A stretch of DNA of 64,000 nucleotides from Nymphaea colorata. Lineage: Eukaryota > Streptophyta > Magnoliopsida > Nymphaeales > Nymphaeaceae. The notes beneath the pieces were generated by a model. It was not told where the DNA came from. It made no database searches and saw only the letters and a program-made list of their open reading frames with translations. The position numbers and the translations under genes were made by a program. The stretch lies in assembly GCF_008831285.2 (NCBI RefSeq), contig NW_022204669.1, positions 1-64,000 of the forward strand. Reading direction: 5' to 3'. Of this stretch, positions 1 through 14,697 are shown one piece after another (within the stretch, counting starts at the first letter, position 1; every line of letters begins with the position of its first letter).

Positions 1-1191
1 ACATAAAAGCTTGTGATTTCATTCCACTAAATCATTCAACATGCATGTTTAAGCACATTCACAGATTAGTTTTTGATTCAAGTCATTCAATTGATCCCTT
101 ATAGTTAACCTAATGTGTTTCACTGTTTATTACTTCTATAAAGAACGATTTAAATGATTGAAATCACTTGATCATATAGTTAGAAATGGAATCTATGCAT
201 TAGTTTCATCCCTAGTACTTCAACTTGTCCTTACATCTATAGTACGCGATATAAGCGATTGAAATCAGTTGTTCGTATAAACACGAGTGGGATTTAAGCG
301 ATTCATTTGATCACACATATTTAATTGAATGTTTTTAACTTTTTAGTACATCCTTTTGAATGATTTATTTGATCGAAATCACAAGTTTGTATGAGAATGA
401 ATAAATTCAAGTCGTTAATTTGCTCCCTATATTTAATCTAATGTGTTTCACTTGTTATTACATGTGTAATGAATGATTTAAATGATTGAAATCACAAGTT
501 TATATCGATACAAGTGGGATCTATGCTTTTGTTTGACCCCTTTTATTTAATTCAATGAAACAAAAAGTTCTACTTCTTGGACTAACTACAAGCATCAAAC
601 TAATGCATACATCAGATTTGTGTCCATATGAATTGGAGGTTTCAATCATTTAAATCATTCCTTATACATGTAATAACAAGTGAAACACATTAGATTAACT
701 ATAAAAGAACAAATGAACCACTTGAATTTCGTTCATTTTCATGCAAACTTGCGATTTAAATCCACTAAATCATTCAACGTGGATGTAGCAACAAGTTAAT
801 CGCATTCAATGAAATATGCGTGCTCAGATGAATCGCTTAAATCCCACTCGTATTGATACAAACTTGTGATTTCAATTCATTAGATCTTACTATTGATGTA
901 ACTACAAGTTCAACTCATTGGATTAACTACAGAGATCAAACTAATGTGTAGATCCCATTTGCATCCATTTGAACTTGTGATTTCAATCAACAAAATCAAT
1001 CATTGTACATGTAATAACAAGTGAAACGCATTAAGCTAATGATAAGCGATCAAACGAATGACGTGAATCTCATTTTTTCATACAAACTTTTAGTTTGAAC
1101 CATTTAAATCATTCGTTATAGATGTAAAACAAGCGAAACACATTATATTAACTGAAATACAACAAGTAAATAACTTAAATGTCTTTTATGT

Positions 1192-4100
1192 ACATAAAAG
1201 CTTGTGATTTCATTCCACTAATCATTCAACATGCATGTTAAGCACATTCACAGATTAGTTTTTGATTCAAGTCATTCAATTGAGCCCTTATAGTTAACCT
1301 AATGTGTTTCACTGTTTATACTTCTATGAAGAACGATTTAAATGATTGAAATCACCTGATCATATAGTTAAAAATGGATGCATTAGTTTCATCCCTAGTA
1401 CTTAATCGAAAGAATTCAACTTGTCGTTACATCTATAGAACGTGATATAAGCGATGAAATCAGTTGTTCGTACAAACACAAGTGGGATTTAAGCGATTCA
1501 TTTGATCACACATATTTAATTGAATGTTTTTTAACTTTTTAGTACATCCATTTTGAATGATTTATTTGATCGAAATCACCAAGTTTGTATGAGAATGAAT
1601 AAGATTCAAGTCGTTAATTTGCTCCCCTATATTTAATCTAATGTGTTTCACTTGTTATTACATGTGTAATAAATGATTTAAATGATTGAAATCACAAGTT
1701 TATGTCGATACAAGAGGGATCTATGCTTTTGTTTGACCCCTTTTATTTAATTCAATGAAACAAAAAGTTCTACTTCTTGGACTAACTACAAGCATCAAAC
1801 TAATGTATACATCAGATTCTGTCCACATGAATTGGAGATTCAATCATTTAAATCATTCCTTATACATGTAATCACAAGTGAAACACATTAGATTAAGTAT
1901 AAAAAAACAAAAGAACCACTTGAATTCGTTCATTTTCATGCAAACTTGCGATTTAAATCCACTAAATCATTCAACGTGATGTACCAACAAGTTATATTAT
2001 TCAATGAAATATGCTGCTCAGATGAATCGCTTAAATCTCACTCGTATTGATACAAACTTGTGATTTCAATTCATTAGATTCTTTTCTATTGATGTCACTA
2101 CAAGTTCATCTCATTGGATTAACTACAAGAGATCAAACTAATGCGTAAATCTCATTTGCATCCATTTGAACTTGTGATTTCAATCAACAAAATCAATCAT
2201 TGTACATGGAATTACAACTGAAACGCATTAAGCTAATGATAAGCGATCAAACGAATGACGTGAATCTGTTTTTTTCATATAAACTTTTAGTTTGAACCAT
2301 TTAATTCATTCGTTATAAATGTTAAAACAAGCGAAACACATTATATTAACTGAAATACAACAAGTAAATAACTTAAATGTTTTTTATGTACATAAAAGCT
2401 TGTGATTTCATTCCACTAAATCATTCAACATGCATGTTTATGCACATTCACAGATTAGTTTTTTATTCAAGTCATTCAATTGATCCCTTATAGTTAACTT
2501 AATGTGTTTCACTGTTTATTACTTCTATAAAGAACGATTTAAATGATTGAAATCACTTGATCATATAGTTAGAAATGGAATCTATGCATTAGTTCCATCC
2601 CTAGTACTTCAACTTGTCCTTACATCTATAGTACGCGATATAAGCGATTGAAATCAGTTGTTCGTATAAACACGAGTGGGATTTAAGCGATTCATTTGAT
2701 CACACATATTTAATTGAATGTTTTTAACTTTTAGTACATCCTTTTTGAATGATTTATTTGATCGAAATCACAAGTTTGTATGAGAATGAATAAATTCAAG
2801 TCGTTAATTTGCTCCCCTATATTTAATCTAATGTGTTTCGCTTGTTATTACATGTGTAATGAATGATTTAAATGATTGAAATCACAAGTTTATATCGATA
2901 CAAGTGGGATATATGCTTTTGTTTGATCCCTTTTATTTAATTCAATGAAACAAAAAGTTCTACTTCTTGGACTAACTACAAGCATCAAACTAATGCATAC
3001 ATCAGATTTGTGTCCATATGAATTGGAGGTTTCAATCATTTAAATCATTCCTTATACATGTAATAACAAGTGAAACACATTAGATTAACTATAAAAGAAC
3101 AAATGAACCACTTGAATTTCGTTCATTTTCTTGCAAACTTACGATTTAAATCCACTAAATCATTCAACGTGGATGTACCAACAAGTTTATCACATTCAAT
3201 GAAATATGCGTGCTCAGATGAATCGCTTAAATCTCACTCGTATTGATACAAACTTGTGATTTCTATTCATTAGATCCTTACTATTGATGTAACTACAAGT
3301 TCAACTCATTGGATTAACTACAGGAGATCAAACTAATGTGTAGATCCCATTTGCATCCATTTGAACTTGTGATTTCAATCAACAAAATCAATCATTGTAC
3401 ATGTAATAACAAGTGAAACACATTAAGCTAATGATAAGCGATCAAACGAAAGACTTGAATCTCATTTTTTCATACAAACTTTTAGTTTGAACCATTTAAA
3501 TCATTCGTTATAGATGCTAAAAAAGCGAAACACATTATATTAACTGAAATACAACAAGTAAATAACTTAAATATCTTTTATGTACATAAAAGCTTGTGAT
3601 TTCATTCCACTAAATCATTAAACATGCATGTTTATGCACATTCACAGATTAGTTTTTTATTCAAGTCATTCAATTGATCCCTTATAGTTAACTTAATGTG
3701 TTTCACTATTTATTACTTCTATAAAGAACGATTTAAATGATTGAAATCACTTGATCATATAGTTAGAAATGGAATCTATGCATTAGTTCCATCCCTAGTA
3801 CTTCAACTTGTCCTTACATCTATAGTACGCAATATAAGCGATTGAAATCAGTTGTTCGTATAAACACGAGTGGAATTTAAGCGATTCATTTGATCACACA
3901 TATTTAATTGAATATTTTTAACTTTTTAGTACATCATTTTTGAATGATTCATTTGATCGAAATCACAAGTTTGTATGAGAATGAATAAAATTCAAGTCGT
4001 TAATTTGCTCCCCTATATTTAATCTAATGTGTGTCACTTGTTATTACATGTGTAATGAATTATTTAAATGATTGAAATCACAAGTTTATATCGATACAAG

Positions 4101-4780
4101 TGGGATCTATGCTTTTGTTTGACCCCTTTTATTTAATTCAATGAAACAAAAAGTTCTACTTCTTGGACTAACTACAAGCATCAAACTAATGCATACATCA
4201 GATTTGTGTCCATATGAATTGGAGGTTTCAATCATTTAAATCATTCCTTATACATGTAATAACAAGTGAAACACATTAGATTAACTATAAAAGAACAAAT
4301 GAACCACTTGAATTTCGTTCATTTTCATGCAAACTTGCGATTTAAATCCACTAAATCATTCAACGTGGATGTAACAACAAGTTAATCGCATTCAATGAAA
4401 TATGCGTGCTCAGATGAATCGCTTAAATCCCACTCGTATTGATACAAACTTGTGATTTCTATTCATTAGATCCTTACTATTGATGTAACTACAAGTTCAA
4501 CTCATTGGATTAACTACAGGAGATCAAACTAATGTGTAGATCCCATTTGCATCCATTTGAACTTGTGATTTCAATCAACAAAATCAATCATTGTACATGT
4601 AATAACAAGTGAAACGCATTAAGCTAATGATAAGCGATCAAACGAAAGACTTGAATCTCATTTTTTCATACAAACTTTTAGTTTGAACCATTTAAATCAT
4701 TCGTTATAGATGCTAAAACAAGCGAAACACATTATATTAACTGAAATACAACAAGTAAATAACTTAAATGTCTTTTATGT
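1192..4780. repeat. Nested super-repeat of array 1 (three units, about 3.59 kb)
   Basis: Three consecutive 1.19-kb units, at 1192, 2390 and 3584. The first is subtype II (TAAAAATGGATGCATTAG, CTTAATCGAAAGAATTCAAC and GAATCTGTTTTTTTCAT). The next two are subtype I (TAGAAATGGAATCTATGC, no CTTAATCGAAAG segment). The same II-I-I order recurs at 11110-14697 and 14698-18287 with nearly the same length. Confidence 0.75.
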
Positions 4781-7700
4781 ACATAAAAGCTTGTGATTTC
4801 ATTCCACTAAATCATTCAACATGCATGTTTAAGCACATTCATAGATTAGTTTTTTATTCAAGTCATTCAATTGATCCCTTATAGTTAACCTAATGTGTTT
4901 CACTGTTTATTACTTCTATAAAGAATGATTTAAATGATTGAAATCACCTGATCATATAGTTAAAAATGGATGCTTTGGTTTCGTCCCTAGTACTTAATCG
5001 AAAGAATTCAACTTGTCGTTACATCTATAGTACAGGATATAAGCGATTGAAATCAGTTGTTCGTATAAACACGAGTGGGATTTAAGCGATTCATTTGATC
5101 ACACATATTAATTGAATGTTTTTAACTTTTTAGTACATCCATTTTGAATGATTTATTTGATCGAAATCACAAGTTTGTATGAGAATGAATAAGGTTCAAC
5201 TCGTTAATTTGCTCCACTATATTTAATCTAATGTGTTTCACTTGTTATTACATGTGTAATAAATGATTTAAATGATTGAAATCACAAGTTTATATCGATA
5301 CAAGTGGGATCTATGCTTTTGTTTGACCCCTTTTATTTAATTCAATGAGACAAAAAGTTCTACTTCTTGGACTAACTACAAGCATCAAACTAATGTATAC
5401 ATCAGATTTCTGTCCACATGAATTGGAGATTTCAATCATTTAAATCATTCCTTATACATGTAATCACAAGTGAAACACATTAGATTAAGTATAAAAGAAC
5501 AAAAGAACCACTTGAATTTCGTTCATTTTCATGCTAACTTGCGATTTAAATCCACTGAATCATTCAACGTGGATGTACCAACAAGTTTATCACATTCAAT
5601 GAAATATGCGTGCAACTTGTGATTTCAATTCATTAGATTCTTTTCTATTGATGTAACTACAAGTTCAACTCATTGGATTAACTACAGGAGATCAAACTAA
5701 TGTGTAGATCCCATTTGCATCCATTTGAACTTGTGATTTCAATCAACAAAATCAATCATTGTACATGGAATAACAAGTGAAACGCATTAAGCTAATGATA
5801 AGCGATCAAACGAATGACGTAATCTGTTTTTTTCATATAAACTTTTAGTTTGAACCATTTAAATCATTCGTTATAAATGTTAAAACAAGCGAAACACATT
5901 ATATTAACTGAAATACAACAAGTAAATAACTTAAATGTTTTTTATGTACATAAAAGCTTGTGATTTCATTCCACTAAATCATTCAACATGCATGTTTATG
6001 CACATTCACAGATTAGTTTTTTATTCAAGTCATTCAATTGATCCCTTATAGTTAACTTAATGTGTTTCACTGTTTATTACTTCTATAAATAACGATTTAA
6101 ATGATTGAAATCACTTGATCATATAGTTAGAAATGGAATCTATGCATTAGTTTCATCCCCAGTACTTCAACTTGTCCTTACATCTATAGTACGCGATATA
6201 AGCGATTGAAATCAGTTGTTCGTATAAACACGAGTGGGATTTAAGCGATTCATTTGATCACACATATTTAATTGAATGTTTTTAACTTTTTAGTACATCC
6301 TTTTGAATGATTTATTTGATCAAAATCACATGTTTGTATGAGAATGAATAAAATTCAAGTCGTTAATTTGCTCCCCTATATTTAATCTAATGTGTTTCAC
6401 TTGTTATTGTATGTGTAATGAATGATTTAAATGATTGAAATCACAAGTTTATATCGATACAAGTGGGATCTATGCTTTTGTTTGACCCCTTTTATTTAAT
6501 TCAATGAAACAAAAAGTTCTACTTATTGGACTAACTACAAGCATCAAACTAATGTATACATTAGATTTGTGTCCATATGAATTGGAGATTAAAATCATTT
6601 AAATCATTCCTTATACAAGTAATAACAAGTGAAACACATTAGATTAACTATAAAAGAACAAATGAACCACTTGAATTTCGTTCATTTTCATGCAAACTTG
6701 TGATTTCAATCCACTAAATCATTCAACGTGGATGTACCAACAAGTTTATCACATTCAATGAAATATGCGTGCTCAAATGAATCGCTTAAATCCCACTCGT
6801 ATTGATACAAACATGTGATTTCCATTCATTAGATTTTTTCTATTGATGTAACTACAAGTTCATCTCATTGGATTAACTACAAGAGATCAAACTAATGCAT
6901 AGATCTCATTTGCATCCATTTGAACTTGTGATTTTAATCAACAAAATCAATCATTGTACATGTAATAACAAGTGAAACGCATTAAGCTAATGATAAGCGA
7001 TCAAACGAATTACGTGAATCTCTTTTTTTCATATAAACTTTTAGTTTGACCCATTTAAATCATTCGTTATAAATGTAATAACATGTGAAACACGTTATAT
7101 TAACTGAAATACAGCAAGTAAATAACTTAACTGTCATTTATGTTCATACAAGCTTCTGATTTCATTCCAGTAAATCATTCAACATGCATGTTTAAGCACA
7201 TTCACGCATTAGTTAATGGTTCAAGTCATTCACGCATTATTACTTCTATAAAGAACGATTTAAATGATTGAAATCACTTGATCATATAGTTAAAAATGGA
7301 ATCTATGCATTAGTTTCATCCCTAGTACTTAATCGAAAGAATTCAACTTGTCGTTACATCTATAGTACGCGATATAAGCGATTGAAATCAGTTGTTCGTA
7401 TAAACACGAGTGGGATTTAAGCTATTCATTTGATCACACATATTTAATTGAATGTTTTTAACTTGTTAGTACATCCATTTTGAATGATTTATTTGATCGA
7501 AATCACAAGTTTGTATGAGAATGAATAAGATTCAAGTCGTTAATTTGCTCCCTTATATTTAATCTAATGTGTTTCACTTGTTATTACATGTGTAATGAAT
7601 GGTTTAAATGATTGAAATCACAAGTTTATATCGATACAAGTGAGATATATGCTTTTGTTTGACCCCTTTTATTTAATTCAGTGAAACAAAAAGTTCTACT

Positions 7701-7847
7701 TCTTGGACTAACTACAAGCATCAATCTAATGTATACATCAGATTTGTGTCCATATGAGTCAAACGAATGACGTGAATCTCATTTTTTGATACAAATTTTT
7801 AGTTTGAACCATTTAAATCATTCGTTATAGATGTAATCAGAAGCTTG

Positions 7848-8445
7848 TATGAACATAAATGACATTTAAGTTATTTACTTGCTGTATTTCAGTTAATATA
7901 ACGTGTTTCACTTGTTATTACATCTATAATGAATGATTTAAATTGTTCAAACTAAAAGTTTGTATGAAAAAATGAGATTCACGTCATTCGTTTGATCGCT
8001 TATCATTAGCCTAATGCGTTTCACTTGTTATTACATGTACAATGATTGATTTTGTTGATTGAAATCACAAGTTCAAATGGATGCAAATGGGATCTATGCA
8101 TTAGTTTGATCTCTTGTAGTTAATCCAATGAGTTGAACTTGTAGTTACATCAATAGTAAGGATCTAATGAATTGAAATCACAAGTTTGTATCAATACGAG
8201 TGGGATTTAAGCGATTCATCTGAGCACGCATATTTTATTGATTGTGATTAACTTGTTGCTACAACCACGTTGAATGATTTAGTGGATTTAAATCACAAGT
8301 TTGCTTGAAAATGAAGGAAATTGAAGTGGTTCATTTGCTCTTTTATAGTTAATCTAATGTGTTTCACTTGTTGTTACATGTATAAGTAATGATTTAAATT
8401 ATTGAAATCACCATTTCATATGGACACTAAATCTGATGTATACAT
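7848..8445. repeat. Inverted block inside array 1
   Basis: Here about 600 bp of the unit run opposite to the expected orientation. Sequence normally read as ACTGAAATACAGCAAGTAAA is found as its reverse complement near 7884-7903, followed by forward-reading C, A, B and C monomers where inverted ones are expected. The left edge abuts an inverted C monomer (7758-7846), making a local palindrome. The right edge is the small palindrome GATGTATACATC (8434-8445), after which normal orientation resumes. Confidence 0.8.
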
Positions 8446-11109
8446 CAATAGATCCCTACTATTGATGTAACTACAAGTTTAACTCATTGGATTAACCACA
8501 GGAGATCAAACTAATGTGTAGATCCCATTTGCATCCATTTGAACTTGTGATTTCAATCAACAAAATCAATCATTGTACATGGAATAACAAGTGAAACGCA
8601 TTAAGCTAATGATAAGCGATCAAACGAATGACGTGAATCTGTTTTTTTCATATAAACTTTTAGTTTGAACCATTTAAATCATTCGTTATAAATGTTAAAA
8701 CAAGCGAAACACATTATATTAACTGAAATACAACAAGTAAATAACTTAAATGTTTTTTATGTACATAAAAGCTTGTGATTTCATTCCACTACATCATTCA
8801 ACTTGCATGTTTATGCACATTCACAGATTAGTTTTTTATTCAAGTCATTCAATTGATCCCTTATAGTTAACTTAATGTGTTTCACCGTTTATTACTTCTA
8901 TAAAGAACGATTTAAATGATTGAAATCACTTGATCATATAGTTAGAAATGGAATCTATGCATTAGTTTCATCCCTAGTACTTCAACTTGTCCTTACATCT
9001 ATAGTACGCGATATAAGCAATTGAAATCAGTTGTTCGTATAAACACGAGTGGGATTTAAGCGATTCATTTGATCACACATATTTAATTGAATGTTTTTAA
9101 CTTTTTAGTACATCCTTTTTGAATGATTTATTTGATCGAAATCACAAGTTTGTATGAGAATGAATAAAATTCAAGTCGTTAATTTGCTCCCCTATATTTA
9201 ATCTAATGTGTTTCACTTGTTATTGTATGTGTAATGAATGATTTAAATGATTGAAATCACAAGTTTATATCGATACAAGTGGGATCTATGCTTTTGTTTG
9301 ACCCCTTTTATTTAATTCATTGAAACAAAAAGTTCTACTTATTGGACTAACTACAAGCATCAAACTAATGTATACATCAGATTTGTGTCCATATGAATTG
9401 GAGATTAAAATCATTTAAATCATTCCTTATACATGTAATAACAAGTGAAACACATTAGATTAACTATAAAAGAACAAATGAACCACTAGAATTTCATTCA
9501 TTTTCATGCAAACTTGTGATTTAAATCCACTAAATCATTCGACGTGGATGTACCAACAAGTTTACACATTCAATGAAATATGCGTGCTCAATGAATCGCT
9601 TAAATCTCACTCGTATTGATACAAACATGTGATTTCCATTCATTAGATTTTTTTCTATTGATGTAACTACAAGTTCATCTCATTGGATTAACTACAAGAG
9701 ATCAAACTAATGCATAGATCTCATTTGCATCCATTTGAACTTGTGATTTTAATCAACAAAATCAATCATTGTACATGTAATAACAAGTGAAACGCATTAA
9801 GCTAATGATAAGCGATCAAACGAATGACGTGAATCTCTTTTTTTCATATAAACTTTTAGTTTGACCATTTAAATCATTCGTTATAAATGTAAAACAAGTG
9901 AAACACGTTATATTAACTGAAATACAGCAAGTAAATAACTTAATGTCATTTATGTTCATACAAGCTTGGATTTCATTCCAGTAAATCATTCAACATGCAT
10001 GTTTAAGCACTTCACGATTAGTTAATTTCAAGATCATTCATGCATTATTACTTCTATAAAGAACGATTTAAATGATTGAAATCACTTGATCATATAGTTA
10101 AAATGGAACTATGCATTAGTTTCATCCCTAGTACTTCGAATCAACTTGTCGTTACATCTATAGTACGCGATATAAGCGATTGAAATCAGTTGTTCGTATA
10201 AACACGAGTGGGATTTAAGCGATTCATTTGATCACACATATTTAATTGAATATTTTTAACTTTTTAGTACATCATTTTTGAATGATTATTTGATCGAAAT
10301 CACAAGTTTGTATGAGAATGAATAAAATTCAAGTCGTTAATTTGCTCCCCTATATTTAATCTAATGTGTTTCACTTGTTATTACATGTGTAATGAATGAT
10401 TTAAATGATTGAAATCACAAGTTTATATCGATACAAGTGGGATCTATGCTTTTGTTTGACCCCTTTTATTTAATTCAATGAAACAAAAAGTTCTACTTCT
10501 TGGACTAACTACAAGCATCAAACTAATGCATACATCAGATTTGTGTCCATATGAATTGGAGGTTTCAATCATTTAAATCATTCCTTATACATGTAATAAC
10601 AAGTGAAACACATTAGATTAACTATAAAAGAACAAATGAACCACTTGAATTTCGTTCATTTTCATGCAAACTTGCGATTTAAATCCACTAAATCATTCAA
10701 CGTGGATGTAGCAACAAGTTAATCGCATTCAATGAAATATGCGTGCTCAATGAATCGCTTAAATCCCACTCGTATTGATACAAACATGTGATTTCATTCA
10801 TTAGATTTTCTATTGATGTAACTACAAGTTCATCTCATTGGATTAACTACAGAGATCAAACTAATGCTAGATCCATTTGCATCCATTTGAACTTGTGATT
10901 TAATCAACAAAATCAATCATTGTACATGTAATAACAAGTGAAACGCATTAAGCTAATGATAAGCGATCAAACGAAAGACTTGAATCTCATTTTTTCATAC
11001 AAACTTTTAGTTTGAACCATTTAAATCATTCGTTATAGATGCTAAAACAAGCGAAACACATTATATTAACTGAAATACAACAAGTAAATAACTTAAATGT
11101 CTTTTATGT

Positions 11110-14100
11110 ACATAAAAGCTTGTGATTTCATTCCACTAAATCATTCAACATGCATGTTTAAGCACATTCATAGATTAGTTTTTGATTCAAGTCATTCAAT
11201 TGATCCCTTATAGTTAACCTAATGTGTTTCACTGTTTATTACTTCTATAAAGAACGATTTAAATGATTGAAATCACCTGATCATATAGTTAAAAATGGAT
11301 GCATTAGTTTCATCCCTAGTACTTAATCGAAAGAATTCAACTTGTCGTTACATCTATAGTACGGATATAGCGATTGAAATCAGTTGTTCGTATAAACACG
11401 AGTGGGATTTAAGCGATTCATTTGATCACACATATTTAATTGAATGTTTTTAACTTTTTAGTACATCCATTTTGAATGATTTATTTGATCGAAATCACAA
11501 GTTTGTATGAGAATGAATAAGATTCAAGTCGTTAATTTGCTCCCTATATTTAATCTAATGTGTTTCACTTGTTATTACATGTGTAATAAATGATTTAAAT
11601 GATTGAAATCACAAGTTTATATCGATACAAGTGGGATCTATGCTTTTGTTTGACCCCTTTTATTTAATTCAATGAAACAAAAAGTTCTACTTCTTGGACT
11701 AACTACAAGCATCAAACTAATGTATACATCAGATTCTGTCCACATGAATTGGAGATTTCAATCATTTAAATCATTCCTTATACATGTAATCACAAGTGAA
11801 ACACATTAGATTAAGTATAAAAAACAAAAGAACCACTTGAATTTCGTTCATTTTCATGCAAACTTGCGATTTAAATCCACTAAATCATTCAACGTGGATG
11901 TACCAACAAGTTTATCACATTCAATGAAATATGCGTGCTCAGATGAATCGCTTAAATCCCACTCGTATTGATACAAACTTGTGATTTCAATTCATTAGAT
12001 TCTTTTCTATTGATGTAACTACAAGTTCATCTCATTGGATTAACTACAAGAGATCAAACTAATGCGTAAATCCCATTTGCATCCATTTGAACTTGTGATT
12101 TCAATCAACAAAATCAATCATTGTACATGGAATAACAAGTGAAACGCATTAAGCTAATGATAAGCGATCAAACGAATGACGTGAATCTGTTTTTTTCATA
12201 TAAACTTTTAGTTTGAACCATTTAAATCATTCGTTATAAATGTTAAAACAAGCGAAACACATTATATTAACTGAAATACAACAAGTAAATAACTTAAATG
12301 TTTTTTATGTACATAAAAGCTTGTGATTTCATTCCACTAAATCATTCAACATGCATGTTTATGCACATTCACAGATTAGTTTTTTATTCAAGTCATTCAA
12401 TTGATCCCTTATAGTTAACTTAATGTGTTTCACTGTTTATTACTTCTATAAAGAACGATTTAAATGATTGAAATCACTTGATCATATAGTTAGAAATGGA
12501 ATCTATGCATTAGTTCATCCCTAGTACTTCAACTTGTCCTTACATCTATAGTACGCGATATAAGCGATTGAAATCAGTTGTTCGTATAAACACGAGTGGG
12601 ATTTAAGCGATTCATTTGATCACACATATTTAATTGAATGTTTTTAACTTTTTAGTACATCCTTTTTGAATGATTTATTTGATCGAAATCACAAGTTTGT
12701 ATGAGAATGAATAAAATTCAAGTCGTTAATTTGCTCCCCTATATTTAATCTAATGTGTTTCACTTTTATTACATGTGTAATGAATGATTTAAATGATTGA
12801 AATCACAAGTTTATATCGATACAAGTGGGATCTATGCTTTTGTTTGACCCCTTTTATTTAATTCAATGAAACAAAAATTCTACTTCTTGGACTAACTACA
12901 AGCATCAAACTAATGCATACATCAGATTTGTGTCCATATGAATTGGAGGTTTCAATCATTTAAATCATTCCTTATACATGTAATAACAAGTGAAACACAT
13001 TAGATTAACTATAAAAGAACAAATGAACCACTTGAATTTCGTTCATTTTCATGCAAACTTGCGATTTAAATCCATAAATCATTCAACGTGGATGTAGCAA
13101 CAAGTTAATCGCATTCAATGAAATATGCGTGCTCAGATGAATCGCTTAAATCCCACTCGTATTGATACAAACTTGTGATTTCAATTCATTAGATCCTTAC
13201 TATTGATGTAACTACAAGTTCAACTCATTGGATTAACTACAGGAGATCAAACTAATGTGTAGATCTCATTTGCATCCATTTGAACTTGTGATTTCAATCA
13301 ACAAAATCAATCATTGTACATGTAATAACAAGTGAAACGCATTAAGCTAATGATAAGCGATCAAACGAAAGACTTGAATCTCATTTTTTCATACAAACTT
13401 TTAGTTTGAACCATTTAAATCATTCGTTATAGATGCTAAAACAAGCGAAACACATTATATTAACTGAAAACAACAAGTAAATAACTTAAATGTCTTTTAT
13501 GTACATAAAAGCTTGTGATTTCATTCCACTAAATCATTCAACATGCATGTTTAAGCACATTCACAGATTAGTTTTTGATTCAAGTCATTCAATTGATCCC
13601 TTATAGTTAACCTAATGTGTTTCACTGTTTATTACTTCTATAAAGAACGATTTAAATGATTGAAATCACTTGATCATATAGTTAGAAATGGAATCTATGC
13701 ATTAGTTTCATCCCTAGTACTTCAACTTGTCCTTACATCTATAGTACGCGATATAAGCGATTGAAATCAGTTGTTCGTATAAACACGAGTGGGATTTAAG
13801 CGATTCATTTGATCACACATATTTAATTGAATGTTTTTAACTTTTTAGTACATCCTTTTTGAATGATTTATTTGATCGAAATCACAAGTTTGTATGAGAA
13901 TGAATAAAATTCAAGTCGTTAATTTGCTCCCCTATATTTAATCTAATGTGTTTCACTTGTTATTACATGTGTAAAGAATGATTTAAATGATTGAAATCAC
14001 AAGTTTATATCGATACAAGTGGGATCTATGCTTTTGTTTGACCCCTTTTATTTATTCAATGAAACAAAAAGTTCTACTTCTTGGACTAACTACAAGCATC

Positions 14101-14697
14101 AAACTAATGCATACATCAGATTTGTGTCCATATGAATTGGAGGTTTCAATCATTTAAATCATTCCTTATACATGTAATAACAAGTGAAACACATTAGATT
14201 AACTATAAAAGAACAAATGAACCACTTGAATTTCGTTTATTTTCATGCAAACTTGCGATTTAAATCTGCTAAATCATTCAACGTGGATGTAGCACAAGTT
14301 AATCGCATTCAATGAAATATGCGTGCTCAGATGAATCGCTTAAATCTCACTCGTATTGATACAAACTTGTGATTTCAATTCATTAGATCCTTACTATTGA
14401 TGTAACTACAAGTTCAACTCATTGGATTAACTACAGGAGATCAAACTAATGTGTAGATCTCATTTGCATCCATTTGAACTTGTGATTTCAATCAACAAAA
14501 TCAATCATTGTACATGTAATAACAAGTGAAACGCATTAAGCTAATGATAAGCGATCAAACGAAAGACTTGAATCTCATTTTTTCATACAAACTTTTAGTT
14601 TGAACCATTTAAATCATTCGTTATAGATGCTAAAACAAGCGAAACACATTATATTAACTGAAATACAACAAGTAAATAACTTAAATGTCTTTTATGT
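11110..14697. repeat. Nested super-repeat of array 1, second clear copy
   Basis: Units at 11110 (subtype II), 12311 (Ia, with TTTTTTATTCAAG and GTTAACTTAATG) and 13503 (Ib, with TTTTTGATTCAAG and GTTAACCTAATG). Total 3588 bp. Confidence 0.75.
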
